Source: an uncultured Faecalibacterium sp. (GTDB lineage Bacteria; Bacillota; Clostridia; Oscillospirales; Ruminococcaceae). From it: DNA of 26,671 nt. A program made the translations under genes and the position numbers. The notes under the pieces were generated by a model that did no database searches, was not told the origin of the DNA, and saw only the letters and a program-made list of their open reading frames with translations. Below, one piece after another: positions 8,509 through 15,616 of this stretch. Location of the stretch: contig CAKSZS010000033.1 of NCBI GenBank assembly GCA_934525845.1, forward strand, positions 1 to 26,671, written 5' to 3'. The first letter of the stretch is position 1. Each line of letters begins with the position of its first letter.

Positions 8509-10323
8509 TCAAGTCAGAACGACCGCGTCAGCTTCCGCCGGGTCGATGCCGCCCGCCGCGTCGGCCCCGCCAACGACCTCACCGTCTTCGGTGCCGTTCT
8601 CTGCATCTGCACCGTCCGCAGCATCCGCGTCGGCGGTGTCTGCAGTGCCGGCCGTATCGGTCGTGTCATCCACGGCGTTGCTGCCGTAGGTCACATTGCC
8701 GCTGCCGTCATCGTAATAATAGTCATCGCTGCTGACGCTGCTGGGATCATAGCCGATGGTATCCTCTGCGGTCAGACCGCTGACCACCTGGGTATAATCG
8801 TTGTCGCTGACGCCCAGCTTGACCGGCACATACACAAAGCCATCCGGCGCGATCATCTCCGGGTCGGCATGGACCGCGCTGGGGGATTCGCTGGTCACCA
8901 GCACATAGCCGCCCCGCACGATGGCTGCATTGGGGATCGCCAGGGCATTTTTGGCTTCCGCCACCACGATCTGTGCGTTGGCATTCATGCCCGGGCGCAG
9001 GCCGTCGGTCTCATCGATGCGCACAGTCACCGGATAGGTGGTGGTGCCGCCGCTGGTATCACCCTTCATGGACACGCGGGTGACCACGCCTTCGTAGGTC
9101 TTGTCCGGCACGGCGTCGGCGGTCACCTTGACCGTCTGCCCCACGGACAGGCTGCTGACCTGCAGTTCATCCACATTGATGGTCATTTCCAGATAGCTCA
9201 GATCATAGATGGTGCACAGATCGCTGCCGGCGCTCAGGGCGTCGCCGGTCTTGGCGCTCTTCTCAATGATGGTGCCGCTGATGGGCGAAGTAATGGTGTA
9301 GTTGTCCATGGCGTCCTGCAGGTTTTCCATGGAAAGCTCTGCGCCCCGCAGGGTCTCGGAGGCGGACTGGATGGCTTCACTCAGGTCATCGCCGCTGATC
9401 TGCAGTACAATGTCATCCTTGTTGACGGCACCGCCCTCCCGCACATTGATGGCGGTAACCGTGCCAGCGGTCAGGGTGGTCAGGGTGCGCTCGGCCTGGT
9501 ACTGGAAGGTTGCCGCGCCAATGGAGTTGACGCCGTTGATGGCAGCAGTCGCCGCCTGGGCCGTGGTCAGGCCGCCGGCGTTCTTCACCGCGATGGTCAC
9601 GGTGCGGGTGAGCAGGTTGCCGGTACTCAGGGCATCGGTACCGGTCACGGCAGTCACGGTGCCGTTCAGGGTCTCAAAGGTGCCGTCCAGGATCACCTGT
9701 GCGCTCTGCCCCACCGAGAAGGAAGCCGCATCCGCCGCCGGGAAATCCAGCGTCAGGGTCATTTTGGAGCTGTCCCGGATGACCGCCACTTCCTGGCCGC
9801 TGGTCACTTCATCGCCCTTGGCGACCTTCAGTGCGCTGACGGTGCCGGCCACTTCGGCGCGCACATACTGACGATCCACCGTCTTGTCATAACTGCGCTG
9901 AGCCTGTTGCAGGGTGATGGATGCCTGCTCCACCTTGGTGGTGGCATCGGAAGAGTCCACGGTGTACAGCACGGTGCCCTCTTCCACCACATCGCCCTCT
10001 TCAATGGTGCTGGTGAGCACCTTGCCGGCCACCAGCGACTTGACGCTGTAGGTGTTGGCGGGCTTCAGAGTGCCGGTGCCGCTCAGGGTATTGGTCAGGT
10101 CCCGGGTCTCGGGGGTTGCTTCCACATAGCTGGTGTCCACGTTCGTGGGCTTGGCGTCCTTGGGCTTGGTCAGCCACCAGATGCCCAGCGCCGCCACACA
10201 CACCACCGGCACCAGCCATTTCCAGTTTTTCTTGAAGAATGCCGCAGGGCCGCCCTTGGCAGCGGCCGGTGCACCGCTTCCCTGCGGGTCAGCGGCAGAC
10301 GTTGGTTTCTTTTTCCAGTTCAT
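8509..10323 (-). CDS. MacA/HlyD-type efflux adaptor with duplicated core and acidic tail
   Basis: A 604-residue membrane-anchored adaptor, far longer than the roughly 370-380 residues usual for MacA/YknX. One membrane helix lies at about 34-51 (KNWKWLVPVVCVAALGIWW). Four lipoyl-like half motifs occur instead of two: VKSLVAGKV (94 on), VRAEVAGTVSALKVAKGDEV (154 on), TLTAGTVTAINVREGGAV (283 on) and ITSPISGTI (344 on). The two pairs are each followed by a beta-barrel-like stretch (SFSVGQSAQVIL near 201 and SLSVGQTVKV near 391), pointing to an internal tandem duplication. Residues about 533-604 are a low-complexity tail rich in Asp, Ala, Gly and Thr. The ATG at 10323 is set by GGAGG nine bases upstream. 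It leads the operon with the ATPase, permease, SLH protein and comF, and probably links the permease to wall components or substrate. Confidence 0.9.
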   Translation of the reverse strand: MNWKKKPTSAADPQGSGAPAAAKGGPAAFFKKNWKWLVPVVCVAALGIWWLTKPKDAKPTNVDTSYVEATPETRDLTNTLSGTGTLKPANTYSVKSLVAGKVLTSTIEEGDVVEEGTVLYTVDSSDATTKVEQASITLQQAQRSYDKTVDRQYVRAEVAGTVSALKVAKGDEVTSGQEVAVIRDSSKMTLTLDFPAADAASFSVGQSAQVILDGTFETLNGTVTAVTGTDALSTGNLLTRTVTIAVKNAGGLTTAQAATAAINGVNSIGAATFQYQAERTLTTLTAGTVTAINVREGGAVNKDDIVLQISGDDLSEAIQSASETLRGAELSMENLQDAMDNYTITSPISGTIIEKSAKTGDALSAGSDLCTIYDLSYLEMTINVDELQVSSLSVGQTVKVTADAVPDKTYEGVVTRVSMKGDTSGGTTTYPVTVRIDETDGLRPGMNANAQIVVAEAKNALAIPNAAIVRGGYVLVTSESPSAVHADPEMIAPDGFVYVPVKLGVSDNDYTQVVSGLTAEDTIGYDPSSVSSDDYYYDDGSGNVTYGSNAVDDTTDTAGTADTADADAADGADAENGTEDGEVVGGADAAGGIDPAEADAVVLT

Positions 10324-10382
10324 GCTCGTTTCTTTCCTCCTAAAGGCTGTCAGGCCAGCGGCCTGCATCTTGGGTCTGTGTT

Positions 10383-10408
10383 CCCCGTTCTTTCCCGGGA
10401 AACAGGGG
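10383..10408 (-). other. Hairpin at the 5' end of the exporter operon mRNA
   Basis: CCCCTGTTTCCC / GGGAAAGAACGGGG folds into a compact stem directly after the predicted transcription start near 10,411. It could stabilise the mRNA 5' end; no regulatory role is evident. Confidence 0.4.
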
Positions 10409-10417
10409 TTTTACTGT

Positions 10418-10446
10418 AGTGTATCGCATTTTCGGACATTGCACAA
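10418..10446 (-). promoter_or_regulatory. Likely promoter of the exporter-SLH-comF operon
   Basis: Minus strand TTGTGC (10441-10446), 17-base spacer, TACACT (10418-10423). Both boxes are imperfect but the spacing is right, and it lies about 95 bases before the adaptor start. Confidence 0.45.
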
Positions 10447-10537
10447 GCGTCCAAATTTCGTTCCTGCCGGATTTCGTCAATTTTTCATCAAACTTTCGCA
10501 CAGCGCCCCGTGTGGGCTGTCCTCTGTGCAGACGCAA

Positions 10538-10578
10538 AAAGTCCCGTGTCCGCTGCAGAAGCAGGAACACGGGACTTT
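10538..10578 (-). terminator. Terminator of the GGGtGRT/Fe-S gene pair
   Basis: Perfect 12-base stem AAAGTCCCGTGT (10538-10549) / ACACGGGACTTT (10567-10578), with a T-run at the minus-strand exit. It lies about 75 bases beyond the stop at 10652. Confidence 0.85.
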
Positions 10579-10651
10579 GAAGGTTCACGATACAGGGCTA
10601 CACGTCAGCACACCCGGACGGGTGTGCTGCGCAGACCCTTTTCGGTGAGAC

Positions 10652-11650
10652 TCAGGCGTTTGCCTGAGCAGCAGCAACTGCGCAAGCGACGGTTGCACCG
10701 ACCATGGGGTTGTTGCCCATGCCGATCAGACCCATCATCTCAACGTGAGCGGGCACGGAGGAAGAGCCAGCGAACTGAGCATCACCGTGCACACGGCCCA
10801 GAGAGTCGGTCAGGCCGTAGCTGGCAGGACCAGCAGCGACGTTATCGGGGTGCAGGGTACGGCCCGTGCCGCCGCCGGAAGCGACGGAGAAGTACTTCTT
10901 GCCGTTCTCGATGGCCCACTTCTTGTAGGTGCCGGCAACCAGGTGCTGGAAGCGGACGGGGTTGGTGGAGTTGCCGGTGATGGAGCACTGCACGTCCTCC
11001 TTCTTCATGATGGCAACGCCTTCCATGACGTCGTTGGCGCCGTAGCACTTGACGGCTGCGCGCTCGCCCTCAGAGAAGGGGATCTCCTTCACGACGGTCA
11101 GGGTCTGAGAAGGAATGTCGTACTCGGTCTGCACATAGGTGAAGCCGTTGATACGGGAGATGATGTAAGCAGCATCCTTGCCCAGGCCGTTCAGGATGAC
11201 GCGCAGGGGGGTCTTGCGGACCTTGTTTGCGGTGCGGGCGATGCCGATGGCACCCTCAGCAGCAGCAAAGGACTCGTGGCCTGCCAGGAAAGCGAAGCAG
11301 GTGGTGTCCTCGCTCAGCAGACGAGCGCCCAGGTTGCCGTGGCCCAGACCGACCTGACGCTGCTCAGCAACAGAGCCGGGGATGGTGAATGCTTCCAGAC
11401 CTTCGCCGATGGCAGCAGCGCACTCGGCAGCGTCGGTCAGGCCGCGCTTCACGGCGATGGCGGTGCCCAGGGTGTATGCCCAGACAGCGTTATCAAAGCA
11501 GATGGGCTGCACGCCGCGCACGATCTTGTCGCAGTCGATGCCCTTAGCGAGGAGCATCTCGTTGCAAGCGTCCAGAGACTCCAGGCCGTTGGCCTTCAGG
11601 CATGCCTCGATTTTCGGCATACGGCGATCCATAGATTCAAAAGTTGCCAT
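10652..11650 (-). CDS. GGGtGRT protein (family of unknown function tied to Fe-S scaffold)
   Basis: A 332-residue soluble protein with the family-naming motif GGGTGRT at 259-265. Other conserved-looking stretches are GSVAEQRQVGLGHGNLGARLL (in part), a His-rich FLAGHESFAAAEGAIG, and glycine-rich GLIGMGNNPMVGATVACAVAAAQ at the C-terminus. Proteins with this signature are known mainly from anaerobic Firmicutes, where they sit beside a NifU-like scaffold gene, as here; the function is not established. It follows the scaffold gene by 17 bases with GGAGGA ahead of the ATG, so the two are co-transcribed and probably work together in Fe-S cluster handling. There is no signal peptide or membrane segment. 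The family call is secure; the role is inferred from context only. Confidence 0.88.
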   Translation of the reverse strand: MATFESMDRRMPKIEACLKANGLESLDACNEMLLAKGIDCDKIVRGVQPICFDNAVWAYTLGTAIAVKRGLTDAAECAAAIGEGLEAFTIPGSVAEQRQVGLGHGNLGARLLSEDTTCFAFLAGHESFAAAEGAIGIARTANKVRKTPLRVILNGLGKDAAYIISRINGFTYVQTEYDIPSQTLTVVKEIPFSEGERAAVKCYGANDVMEGVAIMKKEDVQCSITGNSTNPVRFQHLVAGTYKKWAIENGKKYFSVASGGGTGRTLHPDNVAAGPASYGLTDSLGRVHGDAQFAGSSSVPAHVEMMGLIGMGNNPMVGATVACAVAAAQANA

Positions 11651-11667
11651 GAGTTGTTCCTCCTCTC

Positions 11668-12369
11668 TTATTCCTCACGCGGGTCGATGTACTTCACAGC
11701 GCCCTGCTCCTTGCTGAAGCGGCCGTAAGTACCCACGTTCTTCTCGTAAGCCTCGTTGGGGGTCTTGCCGTGACGGATATCCTCCATCATCTTGCCCAGC
11801 TTGACGAACTGATAGCCGATGACCTCATCGTTGGCATCCAGAGCCAGCTTGTTGATGTAGCCCTCGGTCAGCTCCAGGTAACGGACACCCTTTGCCTTGG
11901 TGGAGAAGATGGTGCCGGTCATGGAGCGCAGGCCCTTGCCCAGGTCATCCAGACCTGCGCCGATGGGCAGACCGTCCTCAGAGAAAGCGGTCTGGCTGCG
12001 GCCGTAGACGATCTGCAGGAACAGCTCGCGCATGGCCACGTTGATGGCGTCGCACACCAGGTCGGTGTTCAGAGCTTCCAGGATGGTCTTGCCGGGCAGG
12101 ATCTCGCCAGCCATAGCAGCAGAGTGGGTCATGCCGGAGCAGCCGATGGTCTCCACCAGAGCCTCTTCGATGACGCCGTTCTTGATGTTCAGGGACAGCT
12201 TGCAGGTGCCCTGCTGGGGTGCACACCAGCCCACACCGTGGGTGTAGCCGCTGATGTCCTTGACCTCATAGGCCTTGACCCATGCGCCCTCTTCGGGGAT
12301 GGGAGCCGGACCATGCTTAGGACCTTTGGTGATCGGGCACATATTCTGTACTTGCTGCGAATAGGTCAT
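11668..12369 (-). CDS. NifU-like iron-sulfur cluster assembly scaffold protein
   Basis: A 233-residue cytoplasmic protein related to the NifU/IscU N-terminal fold, on which Fe-S clusters are built before transfer. ETIGCSGMTHSAAMAGE (C77) corresponds to the second cysteine region of IscU. Other cysteines are C11, C49, C56 and C106, so ligand spacing differs from canonical IscU and resembles the variant found next to GGGtGRT genes. Two in-frame ATGs lie close together at 12375 and 12369. The second was chosen because AAAGGAGA is only three bases from the first but about nine from the second. It is the first gene of the pair, with a strong promoter and a leader of about 130 bases. Confidence 0.88.
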   Translation of the reverse strand: MTYSQQVQNMCPITKGPKHGPAPIPEEGAWVKAYEVKDISGYTHGVGWCAPQQGTCKLSLNIKNGVIEEALVETIGCSGMTHSAAMAGEILPGKTILEALNTDLVCDAINVAMRELFLQIVYGRSQTAFSEDGLPIGAGLDDLGKGLRSMTGTIFSTKAKGVRYLELTEGYINKLALDANDEVIGYQFVKLGKMMEDIRHGKTPNEAYEKNVGTYGRFSKEQGAVKYIDPREE

Positions 12370-12508
12370 AATCATACTCTCCTTTTGACAAATGTCGCTT
12401 TGCGGAACGAACCGCCGCGCCCTGCCGGCACGGCCGCCTGCCCCGTTTTGCATCGACCGGGCCAGCCGCTCTCTTTCGGCTCTGCCCGGTACTACCACGC
12501 ATGATTTT

Positions 12509-12537
12509 ATTATAGAGAATGCAGACGGATTTTGCAA
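12509..12537 (-). promoter_or_regulatory. Sigma-A promoter of the Fe-S scaffold/GGGtGRT operon
   Basis: Minus strand TTGCAA (12532-12537), 17-base spacer, perfect TATAAT (12509-12514). Transcription from about 12,502 would leave a GC-rich leader of roughly 130 bases before the ATG. I see no riboswitch or T-box signature in that leader. Confidence 0.75.
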
Positions 12538-12555
12538 GACATTTCCGCCAAAATT

Positions 12556-12573
12556 CCGCAAATCTCTTTGCGG
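12556..12573 (-). terminator. Weak hairpin, possible terminator of the MFS gene
   Basis: CCGCAAA / TTTGCGG with a four-base loop, followed on the minus strand by AATTTT. The U-tract is short, so termination may be partial. It lies about 100 bases after the MFS stop and just upstream of the next promoter. Confidence 0.35.
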
Positions 12574-12669
12574 TTATTCACATCTAACCGTCAAATCGGA
12601 CGCTTTTGCCTACCCATTCGTCAAGTTTTTGTCAATTTTGTCAGGGAACAAAAAATCCATCCGTTTCCG

Positions 12670-13878
12670 TCAGCCCTGCGGGGCCTGCCGCACCGGCTTC
12701 AGTGCCCAGATGGCCGCAAAGCCGGCTGCTGCGGCCCCTGCTGCCATCCAGTGCCGCCCGGCTTCCAGCCCGAGGAAATTCGCCGCGAACGGGAACGTCA
12801 GACTGCCCACGCTCTGCCCCAGGGCCAAGAAGCCGTAGTTGACCCCCGCGTGCGGGAAGCCGAACAGGTCGGTGGACAGGGAGGGCAGCACCGCCGCCAG
12901 CGCGGAGTAGCAAAAGGTCAGCCCTGCATAGCAGGCCACCACGGCCCAGCCCTGCGCAAAGGCAAAAGCGGCGGACAGGCCCATGGAAGCCCCGAACAAG
13001 ATCAAATCGGTGGGGCGGCGGCCGATCTTGTCACTGAGCAGCGGCATCAGCAGACGGCCCGCCGCACTGCCCACACTGCCCAGCACCACACTCCACAGCG
13101 CCGCGCGCTCATCCAGCCCGCGCTCCATGCCCAGCTTCAGAATGATGGGGCTGAACAGCAGCACCGCCGGGGTGGAAAAACACACTGCCCCGGCACACAG
13201 CCAATATTGTCTTGTGCGCAGCATCTGCTTTGGGGAAAGATCGATGGCAGTTCTGCTGCTGTCCGGCTTATTTTTTGCCTGCACGGACGCCGGCGGATCC
13301 TGCAGCAGCAGACTGCCTGCCAGACAGATGGGCAGCGTGAGCGCCCCCAGCGCCCAGAATGCGCCCCGGATGCCCTGCACCGGACCGAAGCCCTTTCCCG
13401 CCGTGCGCACGAAAACGGTCAGAAACGCCCCGCTTAGGCCCACGGCCCCGCCGATGACGCCGGTGGCCAGCCCCTTGCGTCCGGCGTACCACTTCTGGGC
13501 ACAGGACTGGATGGACGGGTACAGAAACGCGGTTCCCAGCCCGGCCGGGATGCTGAAGGCCAGGAAAAACCACGTCCCGGCACAGCCCGGCAGCAATGCC
13601 GCCGCAAAGAAGCCGCCGCAGAGCAAAGCCGTCCCCCACAGCCCGGCACAGCGGGGGCCTTTTTTGTCCTGCAGAAAACCGCCCAGCACGCATCCCACGC
13701 CGAACGCCGCAATGAGGATGCCAAAGGCGTAGCCCGCCCCCTGTTCGGACAGGCCGTATTCGTCCATCACCGGCTGCTGGAACACGCCCCATGCCGCCGG
13801 GATGCCGGTGAGCACCTGAATGGCCGCACCTGCCGCCAGAATGGTCCACGGATGTTTTGCCTGAAATTGCTGTTTCAT
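12670..13878 (-). CDS. MFS transporter, OFA (oxalate/formate antiporter-like) type
   Basis: A 402-residue polytopic membrane protein with about 12 hydrophobic segments split by a central polar loop near 205-225. Features match the OFA branch of the major facilitator superfamily: N-terminal GIPAAWGVFQQPVMDEYG, the helix 2-3 loop LGGFLQDKKGPR, and FPHAGVNYGFLALGQSVGS near residue 350. The named family antiports oxalate and formate, but most relatives transport other monocarboxylates, so the substrate is not assigned. GAGGTG precedes the ATG at 13878. It is monocistronic and divergent from hisS. It is very Ala/Gly-rich, in keeping with the high GC of this part of the window. Confidence 0.88.
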   Translation of the reverse strand: MKQQFQAKHPWTILAAGAAIQVLTGIPAAWGVFQQPVMDEYGLSEQGAGYAFGILIAAFGVGCVLGGFLQDKKGPRCAGLWGTALLCGGFFAAALLPGCAGTWFFLAFSIPAGLGTAFLYPSIQSCAQKWYAGRKGLATGVIGGAVGLSGAFLTVFVRTAGKGFGPVQGIRGAFWALGALTLPICLAGSLLLQDPPASVQAKNKPDSSRTAIDLSPKQMLRTRQYWLCAGAVCFSTPAVLLFSPIILKLGMERGLDERAALWSVVLGSVGSAAGRLLMPLLSDKIGRRPTDLILFGASMGLSAAFAFAQGWAVVACYAGLTFCYSALAAVLPSLSTDLFGFPHAGVNYGFLALGQSVGSLTFPFAANFLGLEAGRHWMAAGAAAAGFAAIWALKPVRQAPQG

Positions 13879-13905
13879 CGTTTCACCTCAAGATTTGTGC
13901 AATTT

Positions 13906-13934
13906 GCGATAGTGTGCCCCATTTGGATTGACAA
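13906..13934 (-). promoter_or_regulatory. Possible promoter of the MFS gene
   Basis: Minus strand TTGTCA (13929-13934), 17-base spacer, TATCGC (13906-13911). The -10 is weak. The -35 lies on the same bases as the -35 of the hisS promoter on the other strand. Confidence 0.4.
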
Positions 13935-13955
13935 TCACGCAGATTCCTTTATAAT
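13928..13955 (+). promoter_or_regulatory. Sigma-A promoter of hisS
   Basis: Perfect TTGACA (13928-13933), 16-base spacer, perfect TATAAT (13950-13955). The transcript start near 13,962 leaves a leader of about 160 bases that contains the palindromic repeat at 13,978-14,085. No T-box sequence is seen in the leader. Confidence 0.8.
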
Positions 13956-13977
13956 GAATAACGTAAAAACAAGGTGG

Positions 13978-14085
13978 CTCGCCCTCTCAGTCTCGCATTC
14001 GCTCGACAGCTCCCCCAAAGGGGGAGCCTCTGGCGAAACCGAAAACTTTGCGTGGACTGTCAAAGAGAGCGCCAAAGAGGGCGAG
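13978..14085. repeat. MITE-like palindromic repeat element in the hisS leader
   Basis: About 108 bases bounded by the inverted ends CTCGCCCTCT (13978-13987) and AGAGGGCGAG (14076-14085). Similarity continues inward imperfectly to GACAG on the left and CTGTC on the right. The core is a perfect hairpin GCTCCCCC / GGGGGAGC (14009-14027). It has no coding capacity. From memory, elements with this core occur in many copies in Faecalibacterium and relatives; I could not check this. If transcribed it would fold into a long structured RNA. Confidence 0.65.
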
Positions 14086-14122
14086 GACGCTATCAAGCAC
14101 GTTATAGAGAGGAATTATATTT

Positions 14123-15364
14123 ATGAAAACACAGGCATTGAAAGGTATGCGCGATCTGCTGCCCGCAGAGCAGACCTTGCGCGATTACATTCAGGGCAAG
14201 ATTCTGGAGACCTACCGGGCATCCGGCTTCGAGCGCATCTCCACCCCCATGCTGGAAGACATGGAAAATCTGGACAAATCCGACGGCGGCGACAACCTGA
14301 ACCTGATCTTCAAGGTGCTCAAGCGCGGCGACAAGCTCACCGCCGCCCTGAACACCGGCGACCCCAAGCAGCTGTCTGACATGGGCCTGCGCTATGATCT
14401 GACCCTGCCCCTGAGCCGCTACTACGCCGCCAACAAGGACAAGCTGCCCAGCCCCTTCAAGGTGATCCAGACCGACCGCGTGTTCCGCGCCGAGCGCCCC
14501 CAGAAGGGCCGTCTGCGCGAGTTCGTGCAGTGCGACATCGACATCCTGGGCGATTCTTCCCCCAATGCTGAAGTCGAGCTGATCGACGTGACCACCCGCG
14601 CCCTTCTGAACATCGGCTTCACCGGCTTTACGGTAAACATCAATGACCGCCGCATCCTGCGCGGGATGCTGGAGAGCATGGGCTTTGCCGCTGATACGCT
14701 GGATTCCGTCTGCATCACCTTCGATAAGATGGACAAGATCGGAGCCGACGGCGTCAAGGCTGAGCTGACCGAGAAGCAGCTGCCGGAGGCCGCCATCCAG
14801 GCGCTGGCCGACTTCATCGCCGCCGGGGAAGTCACCCTGGACGCGGTGGCTGCCCGCTGTGCCGACCCCGCCATTGCCGATGACCTGAAGTATGTGCTGG
14901 CCACCGCCAATGCCCTGGCCGATGGCCGTTATCAGGTAGCCTACTGCCCCAGCCTGGTGCGTGGTCAGGGCTACTATACCGGCATGGTGTTTGAGATCAC
15001 CTGCCCGCAGTTCAGCGGTGCCGTGGCCGGCGGCGGCCGCTACGACAACATGGTGGGCAAGTTCCTGGGCACCCAGGTGCCGGCCGTGGGCTTCTCCATC
15101 GGCTTTGAGCGTGTGTGCGGCATTCTGCTGGAGCAGGGCTACCAGATCCCCGGTGCCAAGCAGAAGATCGCTCTGCTCTACAGCAAGGACGCCGACTTCA
15201 CCGCTGTGCTGATCAGAGCCGCTGCCCTGCGCGAGACCTATCAGGTCACTGTGCTGCCCCAGGGCAAAAAGCTGGGCAAGCAGCTGGGGCAGCTGGAAGC
15301 CGCCGGCTTTGCCGGTGCCGCCTTCCTGGACAAGGACGAGGTCAAGATCTTCGCCCGGCAGTGA
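14123..15364 (+). CDS. hisS: Histidine--tRNA ligase
   Basis: A 413-residue class II aminoacyl-tRNA synthetase that charges tRNA-His in the cytoplasm. The N-terminus KGMRDLLPAEQ is typical. Motif 2 reads FRAERPQKGRLREFVQCDIDILG and the preceding LRYDLTLPL block binds substrate. The histidine-binding loop reads VRGQGYYTGMVFE, and motif 3 is AVGFSIGFERV. The GRxREFxQCD and YYTG forms resemble the eukaryote-like branch of HisRS rather than the E. coli type. A short C-terminal anticodon-binding domain covers about 335-413. HisZ, the regulatory paralogue, was considered but normally lacks the intact motif 2 arginines and the anticodon domain. A GAGAGGAA site lies about ten bases before the ATG. It is monocistronic with a consensus promoter and a terminator. 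Confidence 0.92.
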   Translation: MKTQALKGMRDLLPAEQTLRDYIQGKILETYRASGFERISTPMLEDMENLDKSDGGDNLNLIFKVLKRGDKLTAALNTGDPKQLSDMGLRYDLTLPLSRYYAANKDKLPSPFKVIQTDRVFRAERPQKGRLREFVQCDIDILGDSSPNAEVELIDVTTRALLNIGFTGFTVNINDRRILRGMLESMGFAADTLDSVCITFDKMDKIGADGVKAELTEKQLPEAAIQALADFIAAGEVTLDAVAARCADPAIADDLKYVLATANALADGRYQVAYCPSLVRGQGYYTGMVFEITCPQFSGAVAGGGRYDNMVGKFLGTQVPAVGFSIGFERVCGILLEQGYQIPGAKQKIALLYSKDADFTAVLIRAAALRETYQVTVLPQGKKLGKQLGQLEAAGFAGAAFLDKDEVKIFARQ

Positions 15365-15440
15365 CCTTTTCACAACGCCAAAAGTCTCGGCGCCGTCCAA
15401 GCGGAAGTAACTTTTTAAGCGTCAGACAACCCTAAAGATC

Positions 15441-15488
15441 AACCGGCCTGGATCCTGCATTGCACAGGGTTCAGGCCGGTTCGTTTTC
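15441..15488 (+). terminator. Terminator of hisS
   Basis: Ten-base stem AACCGGCCTG (15441-15450) / CAGGCCGGTT (15472-15481), followed by CGTTTTC. It lies about 75 bases past the hisS stop. Confidence 0.8.
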
Positions 15489-15616
15489 ATCGGGCCTGCA
15501 GCAGAAAGACCACCGCGCCCTTTTTCATGGAAAAGAAAACCTCCCTGCTTCCGGAATGTGTGAACTGCCTCAGAATTAGTAGACATGAATAAAAAGCACC
15601 TCATGTAGGGTGTGTC

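Noticed and set aside
8461..10419. A 652-codon open frame on the plus strand opposite the adaptor gene
   Set aside because: It is rich in His, Gly and Ala in the manner of an antisense shadow of a GC-rich gene, has no family match that I recognise, and the minus-strand adaptor gene has clear motifs and a ribosome site.
13962..14122. T-box leader for hisS
   Set aside because: No T-box consensus or matching antiterminator hairpin is present; the leader is filled by the palindromic repeat.
14102..15400. A 432-codon open frame on the minus strand opposite hisS
   Set aside because: Low-complexity His/Gln/Gly/Ala composition typical of antisense reading; hisS has all its motifs on the plus strand.
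15422..15604. Small minus-strand frame of about 60 codons between hisS and the IS
   Set aside because: It runs across the IS end and through the hisS terminator and has no ribosome site or recognisable family.
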